Positions 1 through 5,575 of a stretch of 5,575 bases of DNA are shown piece after piece. Source of the stretch: Betaproteobacteria bacterium (GTDB lineage Bacteria; Pseudomonadota; Gammaproteobacteria; Burkholderiales; Casimicrobiaceae). The stretch spans positions 1 through 5,575 of the forward strand of contig PLYG01000460.1 of NCBI GenBank assembly GCA_003153335.1, given 5' to 3'. Both the position numbers and the translations under genes were made by a program. The notes beneath the pieces are model-generated. The model did no database searches. It saw only the letters and a list, made by a program, of their open reading frames with translations, and was not told the DNA's origin. The first letter of the stretch is position 1, and each line of letters starts with the position of its first letter.

Positions 1-1287
1 CAGGACCGGCACGACATAGGGACCCTCGGGGATCACGGCGACGCCGCGGTCGCCGGTGCGCAGGATGCTCGCGCGCACGGCGTCGTCGACCGAAGCAATG
101 AGCTCGACGCCGGTGATCGCGCGCATCTCGGCATCAAGGCCGGTCGTGTAGAGCTGGATGTGGCCCTTGCGCATCGTCTTCATCTGCATTTCCGTCTGCC
201 ACTCGTCGATCTCCGCCAGCGATTTCGCGGTCAGGGTCGCGAGGAAACGCTCGGGGCCGAGCTCGACCAGGCGCTGCTGCGCGGCGCGGAACTCGGGCGA
301 GCCGAAGCCCTCCTCGCATTGCGAGGCAATGATCAACGTGCCGCCCGGGGCCAGGATATCGAGTGGCGTCACCATGCCCTTGACGGTCTGATAGTAGGTC
401 TTGTCCAGCGGATAGCCGGCCGAGGAGGTCACGATCGTGCCGAAGCGCCGATCGATGGGCACCCGCGTCGCCTTGTCGATGAAGGCCACCGCCGCAAGAT
501 GGCTCGCGATGACTTCGCCGAAGTTGACGTACACGAGGTCGCGCGCCTCGTCGATCACCGTGTTGAGGGCGTAGATGTCGCCCAGCATGCGTACGATCTC
601 GAGCTGCTCCTCGTGCAGCGGATTGCCGACGAGATTGCACTGGACGGCCAGAGGATCTTCCATGAAGCGGGCGGAATGGAAGGTCCGGATCGTCGTGTGA
701 TGCGCAACGCCTGGCGCCACGACCTTGCGTCCGCCCGACCATCCCGCCATGAAATGCGGCTCGACGAGGCCGGTCGCGATGCGCAGCTCGGCGTCGACGA
801 AACGGCGGTTGAGCTTCACCGGCGTCTGCCGCGTGCGCGTGAGCCCAAGATCGACGTGATCGGCATCGTTGCGCGCGAAGTGATTCACGACCTCGACGGA
901 CTTGAGGACCCAGGGATCGCCGACCAGCTCTTCGAGCTCCGCGCCCTCGTTGGGCCGATGCAGTCCGGTCGCGACGATCACGCTGATGCGCGAAGCCGGA
1001 ATGCCCGATGCCATCAGATCCTCGATCATCGGCCGCAGGAAAAGATGGTTGGGCACGGGCCGGGTGATGTCGCAGATCAGGATGCAGGCACTGCGCGCGG
1101 CCGAAGCGAGTTTGCGCAACGGCTGGGCGGCAATCGGCGTATCCAGGGCCGCACGGATCGCGGCGCGCGGGTCGGGGAGTTTCGGTAACTGACGCTTGCG
1201 GATCACCTGCACCTCGGCCTCGGCGGGCAGTGTCACGGTGAGATGCGAGCGGCCGTAGGCAATATCGATCCTGGCATTCCCGGTCAT
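1..1287 (-). CDS. larA: LarA-family nickel-pincer-dependent 2-hydroxyacid racemase/epimerase (3' end outside window)
   Basis: This cytoplasmic enzyme interconverts stereoisomers of a 2-hydroxy acid by hydride transfer to the nickel-pincer nucleotide; the founding member is lactate racemase. The window holds 429 codons without a stop. That is about the full family length (the L. plantarum enzyme has about 424 residues), so only a few residues should be missing. Visible landmarks are DITRP (Asp73, Arg76), ATGLH (His110), EPHFMAGWSGGRK (His178 and the cofactor-binding Lys188), TFHS (His204) and KTYYQTVKG (Tyr299, Gln300, Lys303). Their spacing matches the L. plantarum active-site set (Arg75, His108, His174, Lys184, His200, Tyr294, Gln295, Lys298), so the protein looks catalytically intact. 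The ATG start overlaps the larB stop as ATGA and has a strong Shine-Dalgarno site (AAGGAG) 6 bases upstream. It is the last gene seen of the larCEBA operon. Characterised homologues act on lactate, malate, phenyllactate, gluconate and other hydroxy acids, so the substrate here is open. Confidence 0.93.
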   Translation of the reverse strand, partial: MTGNARIDIAYGRSHLTVTLPAEAEVQVIRKRQLPKLPDPRAAIRAALDTPIAAQPLRKLASAARSACILICDITRPVPNHLFLRPMIEDLMASGIPASRISVIVATGLHRPNEGAELEELVGDPWVLKSVEVVNHFARNDADHVDLGLTRTRQTPVKLNRRFVDAELRIATGLVEPHFMAGWSGGRKVVAPGVAHHTTIRTFHSARFMEDPLAVQCNLVGNPLHEEQLEIVRMLGDIYALNTVIDEARDLVYVNFGEVIASHLAAVAFIDKATRVPIDRRFGTIVTSSAGYPLDKTYYQTVKGMVTPLDILAPGGTLIIASQCEEGFGSPEFRAAQQRLVELGPERFLATLTAKSLAEIDEWQTEMQMKTMRKGHIQLYTTGLDAEMRAITGVELIASVDDAVRASILRTGDRGVAVIPEGPYVVPVL

Positions 1288-1958
1288 GTCGGTCTCCTTA
1301 TGTTGAAGGCGCGCAGTACGCGCAGCGCGGCGCAAGCAGCGCCATAGCCATTGTCGATATTGACGACGCTCACGCCCGGCGCGCAACTGGCGAGCGCGGC
1401 ATACAGCGCGGTTTCGCCGCGATGCGCGACGCCGTACCCCGTCGACGTCGGCACGGCGATGATGACGCCCGGCACCAGACCGCCGAGCACGCTCACCACC
1501 GCGGCATCCATGCCCGCCACGGCGATCACTACGGGATGCCGGATGATCTCCGGCACGCGGTCCATCAGGCGCCAGATGCCGGCGACGCCGACATCGTAGA
1601 TCTCACTGGGCCGCTCGTCGTGATAGGCGAGTGTGCGGGCCGCCTCGCGGCACACGCGCAGGTCCGAAGTGCCGGCCCCGACGATCACGACGCGATCGGC
1701 GCGTGTCGGTGGCGCGACGGTTCCGAAGATCGCCGTCGCTGACAGCGGCTCGTAGTCGAGCCGCGCACGGTGGCCGGCAGGCAGGGCGTCGAAGGTCTGT
1801 GCTGTGAGCCGTGTCAGCAGCATCGTCGCATTGCGCGCGGCGACACGATCCAGAATCGCCGCGATCTGCGTGCTCGACTTGTCGATACAAAGCAGCGCTT
1901 CGTCGAGACCCAGACGCGCGGCGCGGTCGAAATCGAGATTGACTCCGCTGTCAGCCAT
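1284..1958 (-). CDS. larB: LarB, NaAD carboxylase/hydrolase of nickel-pincer cofactor synthesis
   Basis: LarB performs the first step of NPN synthesis. It carboxylates the pyridine ring of nicotinic acid adenine dinucleotide at C5 and hydrolyses the pyrophosphate, giving pyridinium-3,5-biscarboxylic acid mononucleotide. The predicted protein has 224 residues. Its N-terminal part carries the family's LDFDRAARLG segment (residues 8-17). A PurE-like C-terminal domain starts near residue 88 and contains GAGTSD (94-99), YDVGVAG (121-127), VAGMDAA (147-153), VPTSTGYG (169-176) and SCAPGVSVVNIDNGYGA (191-207). Cys192 in the last block aligns with the cysteine that forms the covalent pyridine adduct in L. 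plantarum LarB (Cys221). I chose the ATG at 1958 because homology starts just after it. The frame is open to 2027, but that extension lies inside larE. The start overlaps the larE end by 8 bases (ATGGCTGA). No good Shine-Dalgarno site precedes it, so translation probably depends on coupling to larE. Confidence 0.93.
   Translation of the reverse strand: MADSGVNLDFDRAARLGLDEALLCIDKSSTQIAAILDRVAARNATMLLTRLTAQTFDALPAGHRARLDYEPLSATAIFGTVAPPTRADRVVIVGAGTSDLRVCREAARTLAYHDERPSEIYDVGVAGIWRLMDRVPEIIRHPVVIAVAGMDAAVVSVLGGLVPGVIIAVPTSTGYGVAHRGETALYAALASCAPGVSVVNIDNGYGAACAALRVLRAFNIRRPT
1294..1299 (-). promoter_or_regulatory. Ribosome binding site of larA (AAGGAG)
   Basis: On the minus strand AAGGAG lies 6 bases before the larA ATG and is embedded in the last codons of larB (Asn-Ile-Arg-Arg-Pro-Thr-stop). 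It fixes the larA start at 1287. It also means larA can be initiated efficiently as well as being coupled to larB through the 4-base ATGA overlap. Confidence 0.8.
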
Positions 1959-2763
1959 GCGCTGCCAGCCGCAGGAAGGCGCTGCCCATCTTGTACGGCG
2001 CGAAAGCGATCGGCCGCGCGCCTCCACCAGGGAGTGTGGCGATCTCTGCGCTCAACGCCGCGCGCCTGGCGCCATCAAGCGATTCGAGCGTAGCAGCATC
2101 GAGTTCGATCACTACTCCCGTGCGGCGCACCCGGCACCGCACGGCCTGCGCACCATAAAGCGCGCTGAGCAGCTTCTCGACGTCATGGATGAACGCCAGC
2201 TCGGCCGGATCGATCGCGATGCCGGTCTCGATGCGGCTCGACAGGCAGGGCGAGGCCGGCAGCTCGGCGATATCGCCGAGGCCGAGATGCCGGGCGATCG
2301 CGCGCACGGATGATTTGTCGATCCCGGCCTCGACATAGGGGTGGCGGACAGCGTGGTCCGCGGCCGCCTTCAAGCCTGGCCGCCAATCGTTGAGATCGTC
2401 GGTATTGGTGCCGGAGAGGATGGTCACGCCGGTCTCGCGTGCGATGCGGCCATAGAGATTAGTCTTGCAGTAGAAGCAACGGTCGGCGGGGTTGGCGCGG
2501 TAGCGCGGATCCTCGAACTCACCCGCATCGAGGACCGCGAGCGACCAGCCTTCCGTCGCAGCGAGGGAGCGCACGCGGGCCGTGCCCTCGGGCGATACGG
2601 CCGGCGAGACGGCATGCATCATCCTGGCGCGTGCGCCGAGTCGGCGATGCGCCACGACCGCGAGCGTCGTGCTGTCGACGCCGCCGCTGACAGCGACGGC
2701 GACATCGCCGATCGCTGTCAGCATCCGATCCAACGTGACGAGCATGTCGGTGGCATCAGCCAT
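1951..2763 (-). CDS. larE: LarE, ATP-dependent sulfur insertase of nickel-pincer cofactor synthesis (three-cysteine type)
   Basis: LarE activates the two carboxylates of the LarB product by adenylation and converts them to thiocarboxylates, giving pyridinium-3,5-bisthiocarboxylic acid mononucleotide. The 270-residue protein belongs to the PP-loop ATP pyrophosphatase superfamily: the PP-loop is VSGGVDST at residues 25-32. Further family blocks are NPADRCFYCKTNLY (91-104), LSGTNTDDLNDWRPG (116-130) and ELPASPCLSSRIETG (167-181). Cys173 occupies the place of the sacrificial sulfur-donor Cys176 of L. plantarum LarE. Cys96 and Cys99 form a CxxC motif. Together these three cysteines match the LarE class, studied in Thermotoga maritima, that binds a [4Fe-4S] cluster and can turn over catalytically; the assignment here is by motif only. 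The ATG at 2763 overlaps the larC stop by 8 bases and has an excellent Shine-Dalgarno site 9 bases upstream. The 3' end overlaps larB by 8 bases. Confidence 0.93.
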   Translation of the reverse strand: MADATDMLVTLDRMLTAIGDVAVAVSGGVDSTTLAVVAHRRLGARARMMHAVSPAVSPEGTARVRSLAATEGWSLAVLDAGEFEDPRYRANPADRCFYCKTNLYGRIARETGVTILSGTNTDDLNDWRPGLKAAADHAVRHPYVEAGIDKSSVRAIARHLGLGDIAELPASPCLSSRIETGIAIDPAELAFIHDVEKLLSALYGAQAVRCRVRRTGVVIELDAATLESLDGARRAALSAEIATLPGGGARPIAFAPYKMGSAFLRLAAHG

Positions 2764-3982
2764 CGCGATCTTCCTCCTTCACCGCGGCGCGCTCGATGCG
2801 CCGGCGCGTACGCATGCGGTCGTCATGATCGCCCGCAGCGGCAGCAATGTCGTCCATCTCGGCCTTGACACTTCGCGTGCCGCTCGGCCGCGCGGCGGTC
2901 TTGATGCGGATCGCGCGGCCATCCGCATCGGTGAGGGTCGCGTTCTCGCGCGCGAGGATACACCGTTCGGTGCGTTCGACGCGTACGCCCAGCGTCGTCG
3001 TCTCCGCCAGGCAGGTCTCGACCACGGCGTCGATCGCGCTGGTGGTGGTCAACACCTGGATCTGGGCGACCATCCGGCCCTTCTTGCCGAATCCGGGCGT
3101 CTGCAGCACATCGAGCACGCCGGGGGTCACGCGCAGCCGCTCCAGACCGACGGCGAGATCCTCGGGAGTCTGATCGTCCAGTTCGAAGCGCAGCACGCCA
3201 ATTTCCTCGCGCGTGCCAACAGCAGGGCTGTCTTCGAATACGGCAACGCGCAGGATGTTGCTGATGCCTGGGAAGCGCTTCGTGCCGAACCCGTACCCGA
3301 CGCGGCCTTGGCGCAGGATCGCGCGCGGCAGACCGAAACCCGGATCGAGATGGCGCAGAATCGCCGCACCGGTCGGGGTGACGCGCTCACCGGAACGGCC
3401 GTCGTCAAATACGGGGAAGCCCCGCAGCAGCAGGGCGACCGCCGGCGGCGGCACGGGCATCTCGCCATGCTCCGTGCGGACGCGGCCGGAGCCGATCGGC
3501 ACCGGCGCCACCGACCAGGTCCGGGCACCGCTCGCCTCGATCAGGAACGCCGCCGCGACGATGTCGACGATCGAGTCCCAGGCGCCGAGTTCGTGAAAGG
3601 TCACCTCGTCCGGCGCGACGCCATGCACTCTGGCCTCGACCTCGGCCAGGATGGTGAAGATGGCGAGTGCCCGCCGAAGTGTGGCCGCGGCCAGTGCCGA
3701 GCGCTCCAGCAGGGCACGGATCTCACGAAACGCGCGGTGGCCCTGTTCATTTCCATTGTGGTCGTGGCGGCCGTGGTCAGAGGCGGGCAGGCTGACGGCG
3801 AAGCGGCTGCCGGTCAGCGTGCCATCCGTAAAACCCTCCGCGCGCGCACTCACCCCGGCCGGCAAGTGGAGCTGCGTGAGTGCGACGGCAAGCTGGCTTT
3901 GCTGTTCGGGCCAGGCATCGAGCATGGCGGCTGCGAACATGTCGCCGGCGATGCCCCCGACGGGCTCAAGATGGATATGCAT
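2756..3982 (-). CDS. larC: LarC, CTP-dependent nickel insertase (cyclometallase), single fused frame
   Basis: LarC completes the NPN cofactor by inserting nickel into the bisthiocarboxylated nucleotide with hydrolysis of CTP. From the ATG at 3982 the protein has 408 residues. In order it shows GGIAGDMFAAAMLD (9-22), a histidine-rich patch DHGRHDHNGNEQGH (69-82), FHELGAWDSIVDIV (129-142), GSGRVRTEHGEMPVPPPA (164-181), ERVTPTGAAIL (199-209), GYGFGTKRFPGISNILR (229-245), then the C-terminal LarC2-like part with DDQTPEDL (269-276), TPGFGKKGRM (295-304) and AETTTLGVR (326-334). Both halves are in one uninterrupted frame, so no programmed frameshift is needed. I prefer this ATG to the in-frame GTG four codons upstream (3994) because its distance to GGIAGDM fits the family and AAGG (3987-3990) lies 4 bases before it, although that spacing is short. 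The last codons overlap larE by 8 bases. Confidence 0.93.
   Translation of the reverse strand: MHIHLEPVGGIAGDMFAAAMLDAWPEQQSQLAVALTQLHLPAGVSARAEGFTDGTLTGSRFAVSLPASDHGRHDHNGNEQGHRAFREIRALLERSALAAATLRRALAIFTILAEVEARVHGVAPDEVTFHELGAWDSIVDIVAAAFLIEASGARTWSVAPVPIGSGRVRTEHGEMPVPPPAVALLLRGFPVFDDGRSGERVTPTGAAILRHLDPGFGLPRAILRQGRVGYGFGTKRFPGISNILRVAVFEDSPAVGTREEIGVLRFELDDQTPEDLAVGLERLRVTPGVLDVLQTPGFGKKGRMVAQIQVLTTTSAIDAVVETCLAETTTLGVRVERTERCILARENATLTDADGRAIRIKTAARPSGTRSVKAEMDDIAAAAGDHDDRMRTRRRIERAAVKEEDRDG
2773..2779 (-). promoter_or_regulatory. Ribosome binding site of larE (AAGGAGG)
   Basis: AAGGAGG on the minus strand lies 9 bases before the larE ATG, inside the codons for Val-Lys-Glu-Glu-Asp near the end of larC. 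It confirms the start of larE at 2763. It also explains the acidic, otherwise unremarkable tail of LarC: the coding sequence there doubles as a translation signal. Confidence 0.8.
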
Positions 3983-4077
3983 CGAACCTTGCACTCATAT
4001 ATCAAAGCACCAGCCCGTTAAGTTCCGAGGCGTCCCGTCATTCACGCCCGCACTCCCCTCGTGCGCCAGCCGGGCCT
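3983..4077 (-). other. 95-bp leader between the transporter remnant and larC
   Basis: This is the only non-coding stretch upstream of the lar operon in the window. It is GC-rich except for an AT-rich pocket around 3995-4005 (TTTGATATATGAG on the minus strand). The only translation signal is AAGG at 3987-3990. I see no convincing -35/-10 pair, no inverted-repeat operator and no terminator, so I cannot say whether larC has its own promoter here or is transcribed from upstream. Confidence 0.5.
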
Positions 4078-4206
4078 TCAGACGCGTTGGCCTGAGGTCT
4101 GGTCGAACAAGTGTAGCAGGCCCGCCTTGGGCGCGAGCCAAATCTTCTCCCCCGGCTTGATGCCGGGCCGCTTGATGAACACCGCCGTCACCGGGACCCC
4201 CGCCCA
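4078..4206 (-). pseudogene. Remnant of a carbohydrate ABC transporter ATPase (C-terminal TOBE end only)
   Basis: Read on the minus strand in the frame ending with TGA at 4078-4080, this stretch encodes VTAVFIKRPG, IKPGEKIWLAPKAG, LLHLFDQTSGQRV and stop. The pattern (..KPGE.I.LAP....HLFD..TGQR-stop) is what closes many UgpC/MalK-type ABC ATPases, where the TOBE domain ends in a conserved HLFD..TG motif. That match is from memory of the family, not a search. No nucleotide-binding domain (Walker A, ABC signature or Walker B) precedes it. The frame runs back only to an in-frame TGA at 4261-4263, inside the SNF2 gene, and there is no ATG. The piece is therefore a truncated gene end, not a working transporter subunit. 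Alternatives are a short GTG-started peptide (from about 4191) or a chance resemblance. The natural reading is that an intact ATPase gene once preceded larC. Confidence 0.6.
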
Positions 4207-4237
4207 TCCGCTATCCTCGCGGAGTGGTCCTCGTGGC

Positions 4238-5575
4238 CTATTGCCGGCTTCCGAGGAACTTCAACAACCCTTCGGCGAGCCGTTCTACAGCCTCCGGCTG
4301 CGGCATCGGCAGTTTGAGATAACGCTTTCCCGTAGCCGGATCGGTCTCCACCCATGGGGCCTGGGCCTCGCCCTTGGCTGCTGCCGCAAGTTCATCGAGA
4401 AACTGCATGCCGGCCGCCAGCAGAGGTGTCCACGGATCGGCGGTACGGGAGGATGCGGCAACGTCAGCAGGGGATTTCGCGGCTGTCGGGATTGGCGTCT
4501 CCGCCGCGTGCGCCTCATTCGTGGCTTGAATTACCGTCGACGCGGCGCCGGCAGCCATTTCGCTACTCTCTGACTCCCGTGTGTCGGCCGCCGTATCCAA
4601 GGGCAAATCGCCGCCTGTTTCCGCCTCGACAGAAGCCTCGCTCCCCATGTCACCTGTCGAACCAGTAACCTGTTCCACACTCTCCATGAATTTCGACAGG
4701 CGCGTGCCCTGCAGGATCACTTCGCTCTGTCCGCCATCCAGCACCCCGGCAAACAGCGACTTCTTGAACGCCAGCAGCGAAAGCATCCCCTCTTCGATCG
4801 TGCCCTTGGCGACAAAGTTGATCACCTGCACCCCGCGCGCCTGACCCATCCGGTGGACGCGGCCGATCCGCTGTTCCAGGACCGCCGGATTCCAGGGCAT
4901 GTCCATGTTCACGACAATGGCGGCCGCATGCTGCAGATTCAGGCCGACGCCGCCCGCGTCGGTGCTTAGAAAAACGCGGCAATCCGGGTCATGGTGAAAG
5001 CGGTCAACCAGCGCGCCGCGTTTCTCGCCCGGCACCCCGCCGTGGAACAGTACGTGGCCCCAGTTGCGCGGTTGCAGCCGACGCACGATCAGCTCATGGG
5101 TGCGCAGCCATTGACTGAACACCACGACCTTGGCCCGCGGGTCCTCGAACATGTCTTCGAGTATAGCCACCAGTTCGTCGACCTTGTGGCCGTGGTCTGA
5201 CTCGTGGTCGAGCAGAAACGTGCTGTTGCACGACATGCGCATGTTTTGCAGCGAGCAGGTGAGGCGGATCTGATCTGTCTCGGAAAGAAATCCGGTCTTG
5301 CGCCAGCGCAGCACGATGCGGGCGACGATTTCGCGGTTCTCTTCGTGATGCACGACTTGCTGCGGTGTCATCGGCACGAACAACGTCGTATCGACGCGTT
5401 CGGGCAATTGCTTCAGCACTTCCGTCTTGCGCCGGCGCAGCATGATGGGTGCCAGCGTCTGACCGATCTTGTCCAGATGCTGGTAGCCGATAACGCGGCC
5501 ATGATCGTCGTGCCGCTGGTGTTCGTGCAACAGGCGCCATGCCGGCCCCAGCCGGTGCTGGTCGACGAACTGCAC
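4238..5575 (-). CDS. SNF2-family helicase/ATPase, C-terminal part (5' end outside window)
   Basis: This is the C-terminal 445 residues of a Swi2/Snf2-type superfamily 2 ATPase. Such proteins use ATP to translocate on double-stranded DNA and remodel bound proteins. Residues are counted from the first visible codon. PIMLRRRKTEVLKQLPER (43-60) is the segment that follows the first RecA-like domain in SNF2 proteins. The helicase C domain spans about 128-255, with VVVFSQW (150-156), FHGG (177-180), motif V STDAGGVGLNLQHA (204-217) and motif VI EQRIGRVHRMGQ (234-245), including the catalytic arginines. A low-complexity Ala/Thr/Ser/Glu linker covers about 304-379. A compact tail (380-445) follows, containing TDPATGKRYLKLP and ending near LLKFLGSRQ. 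The N-terminal ATP-binding domain (Walker A, DEAH box) must lie upstream of the window. The first codon is GTG, but this cannot be the true start because half of the motor would be missing. Its cellular role is unknown; bacterial SNF2 proteins occur both in transcription recycling and in defence or mobile islands. Confidence 0.93.
   Translation of the reverse strand: MQFVDQHRLGPAWRLLHEHQRHDDHGRVIGYQHLDKIGQTLAPIMLRRRKTEVLKQLPERVDTTLFVPMTPQQVVHHEENREIVARIVLRWRKTGFLSETDQIRLTCSLQNMRMSCNSTFLLDHESDHGHKVDELVAILEDMFEDPRAKVVVFSQWLRTHELIVRRLQPRNWGHVLFHGGVPGEKRGALVDRFHHDPDCRVFLSTDAGGVGLNLQHAAAIVVNMDMPWNPAVLEQRIGRVHRMGQARGVQVINFVAKGTIEEGMLSLLAFKKSLFAGVLDGGQSEVILQGTRLSKFMESVEQVTGSTGDMGSEASVEAETGGDLPLDTAADTRESESSEMAAGAASTVIQATNEAHAAETPIPTAAKSPADVAASSRTADPWTPLLAAGMQFLDELAAAAKGEAQAPWVETDPATGKRYLKLPMPQPEAVERLAEGLLKFLGSRQ

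Noticed and set aside
134..742. Minus-strand open frame of 202 codons inside larA
   Set aside because: It is an out-of-frame reading of larA, with an Arg/Gly/His-rich nonsense composition.
160..1188. Long plus-strand open frame of 342 codons opposite larA
   Set aside because: It is rich in Arg, His, Asp and Ala, has no recognisable motif, and lies fully antisense to larA, whose catalytic residues are intact. It is a by-product of high G+C codon use.
1958..2027. Upstream start for larB at 2027, adding 23 residues
   Set aside because: The extra residues (MEARGRSLSRRTRW...) are encoded inside larE and show no LarB family pattern. The ATG at 1958 fits the operon overlap style.
2582..4021. Long plus-strand open frame of 479 codons opposite larC and the larE start
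   Set aside because: Its composition is that of a reverse-strand shadow, with no family motifs. It is antisense to well-supported larC, and no Shine-Dalgarno site decides a start.
3996..4021. Possible larC promoter (TTAACG ... TATATG on the minus strand)
   Set aside because: The spacing is only 14 bases, both boxes are weak, and the implied leader would be too short to include the AAGG site usefully.
4151..4167. Perfect hairpin CCCGGC-TTGAT-GCCGGG as a possible terminator after the SNF2 gene
   Set aside because: No T-run follows on either strand, and the palindrome falls in the Pro-Gly-Ile-Lys-Pro-Gly codons of the remnant, which explain it.
3995..4207. Minus-strand open frame of 70 codons upstream of larC
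   Set aside because: It overlaps the transporter-remnant frame in another phase and shows no homology pattern. The remnant frame gives a recognisable C-terminus instead.

Overview
The window is GC-rich DNA, by eye well above 60 % G+C. Every gene I can support lies on the minus strand. Codon use is strongly biased to G or C at third positions, and as a result the opposite strand carries long spurious open frames. The LarC amino end (HLEPVGGIAGDMF) and the general style of the proteins suggest a proteobacterium, most likely an alphaproteobacterium. That assignment is an inference, because there is no rRNA or other phylogenetic marker here.

Reading in the direction of transcription, from high to low coordinates, the layout is as follows. 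(1) 5575-4238 holds the carboxy-terminal part of a SNF2-family helicase/ATPase, whose 5' part lies outside the window. (2) About 4206-4078 encodes a short stretch resembling the extreme C-terminus (TOBE-domain end) of a carbohydrate-type ABC transporter ATPase. It has no gene body and I read it as a remnant. (3) 4077-3983 is a 95-bp leader. (4) 3982 to the window edge is a tightly packed operon, larC-larE-larB-larA. Its overlaps are 8, 8 and 4 bases.

The four lar genes form a self-contained pathway for the nickel-pincer nucleotide (NPN) cofactor and one enzyme that uses it. LarB carboxylates and hydrolyses nicotinic acid adenine dinucleotide. LarE adenylates the resulting carboxylates and inserts sulfur. 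LarC inserts nickel in a CTP-dependent reaction. LarA uses the finished cofactor, bound covalently to a lysine, to racemise or epimerise a 2-hydroxy acid. All the key residues I could locate are present, so the operon looks functional. LarC is a single uninterrupted frame, unlike the larC1/larC2 frameshift arrangement of Lactiplantibacillus plantarum, and LarE is of the three-cysteine type. LarA's substrate cannot be read from the sequence.

The most unusual point is the junction in front of larC. A transporter-ATPase C-terminal remnant sits there immediately after the SNF2 stop codon. This suggests that an ancestral transporter-lar operon was broken by a rearrangement that brought in the SNF2 gene, and it hints that the LarA substrate may be a sugar-derived hydroxy acid.
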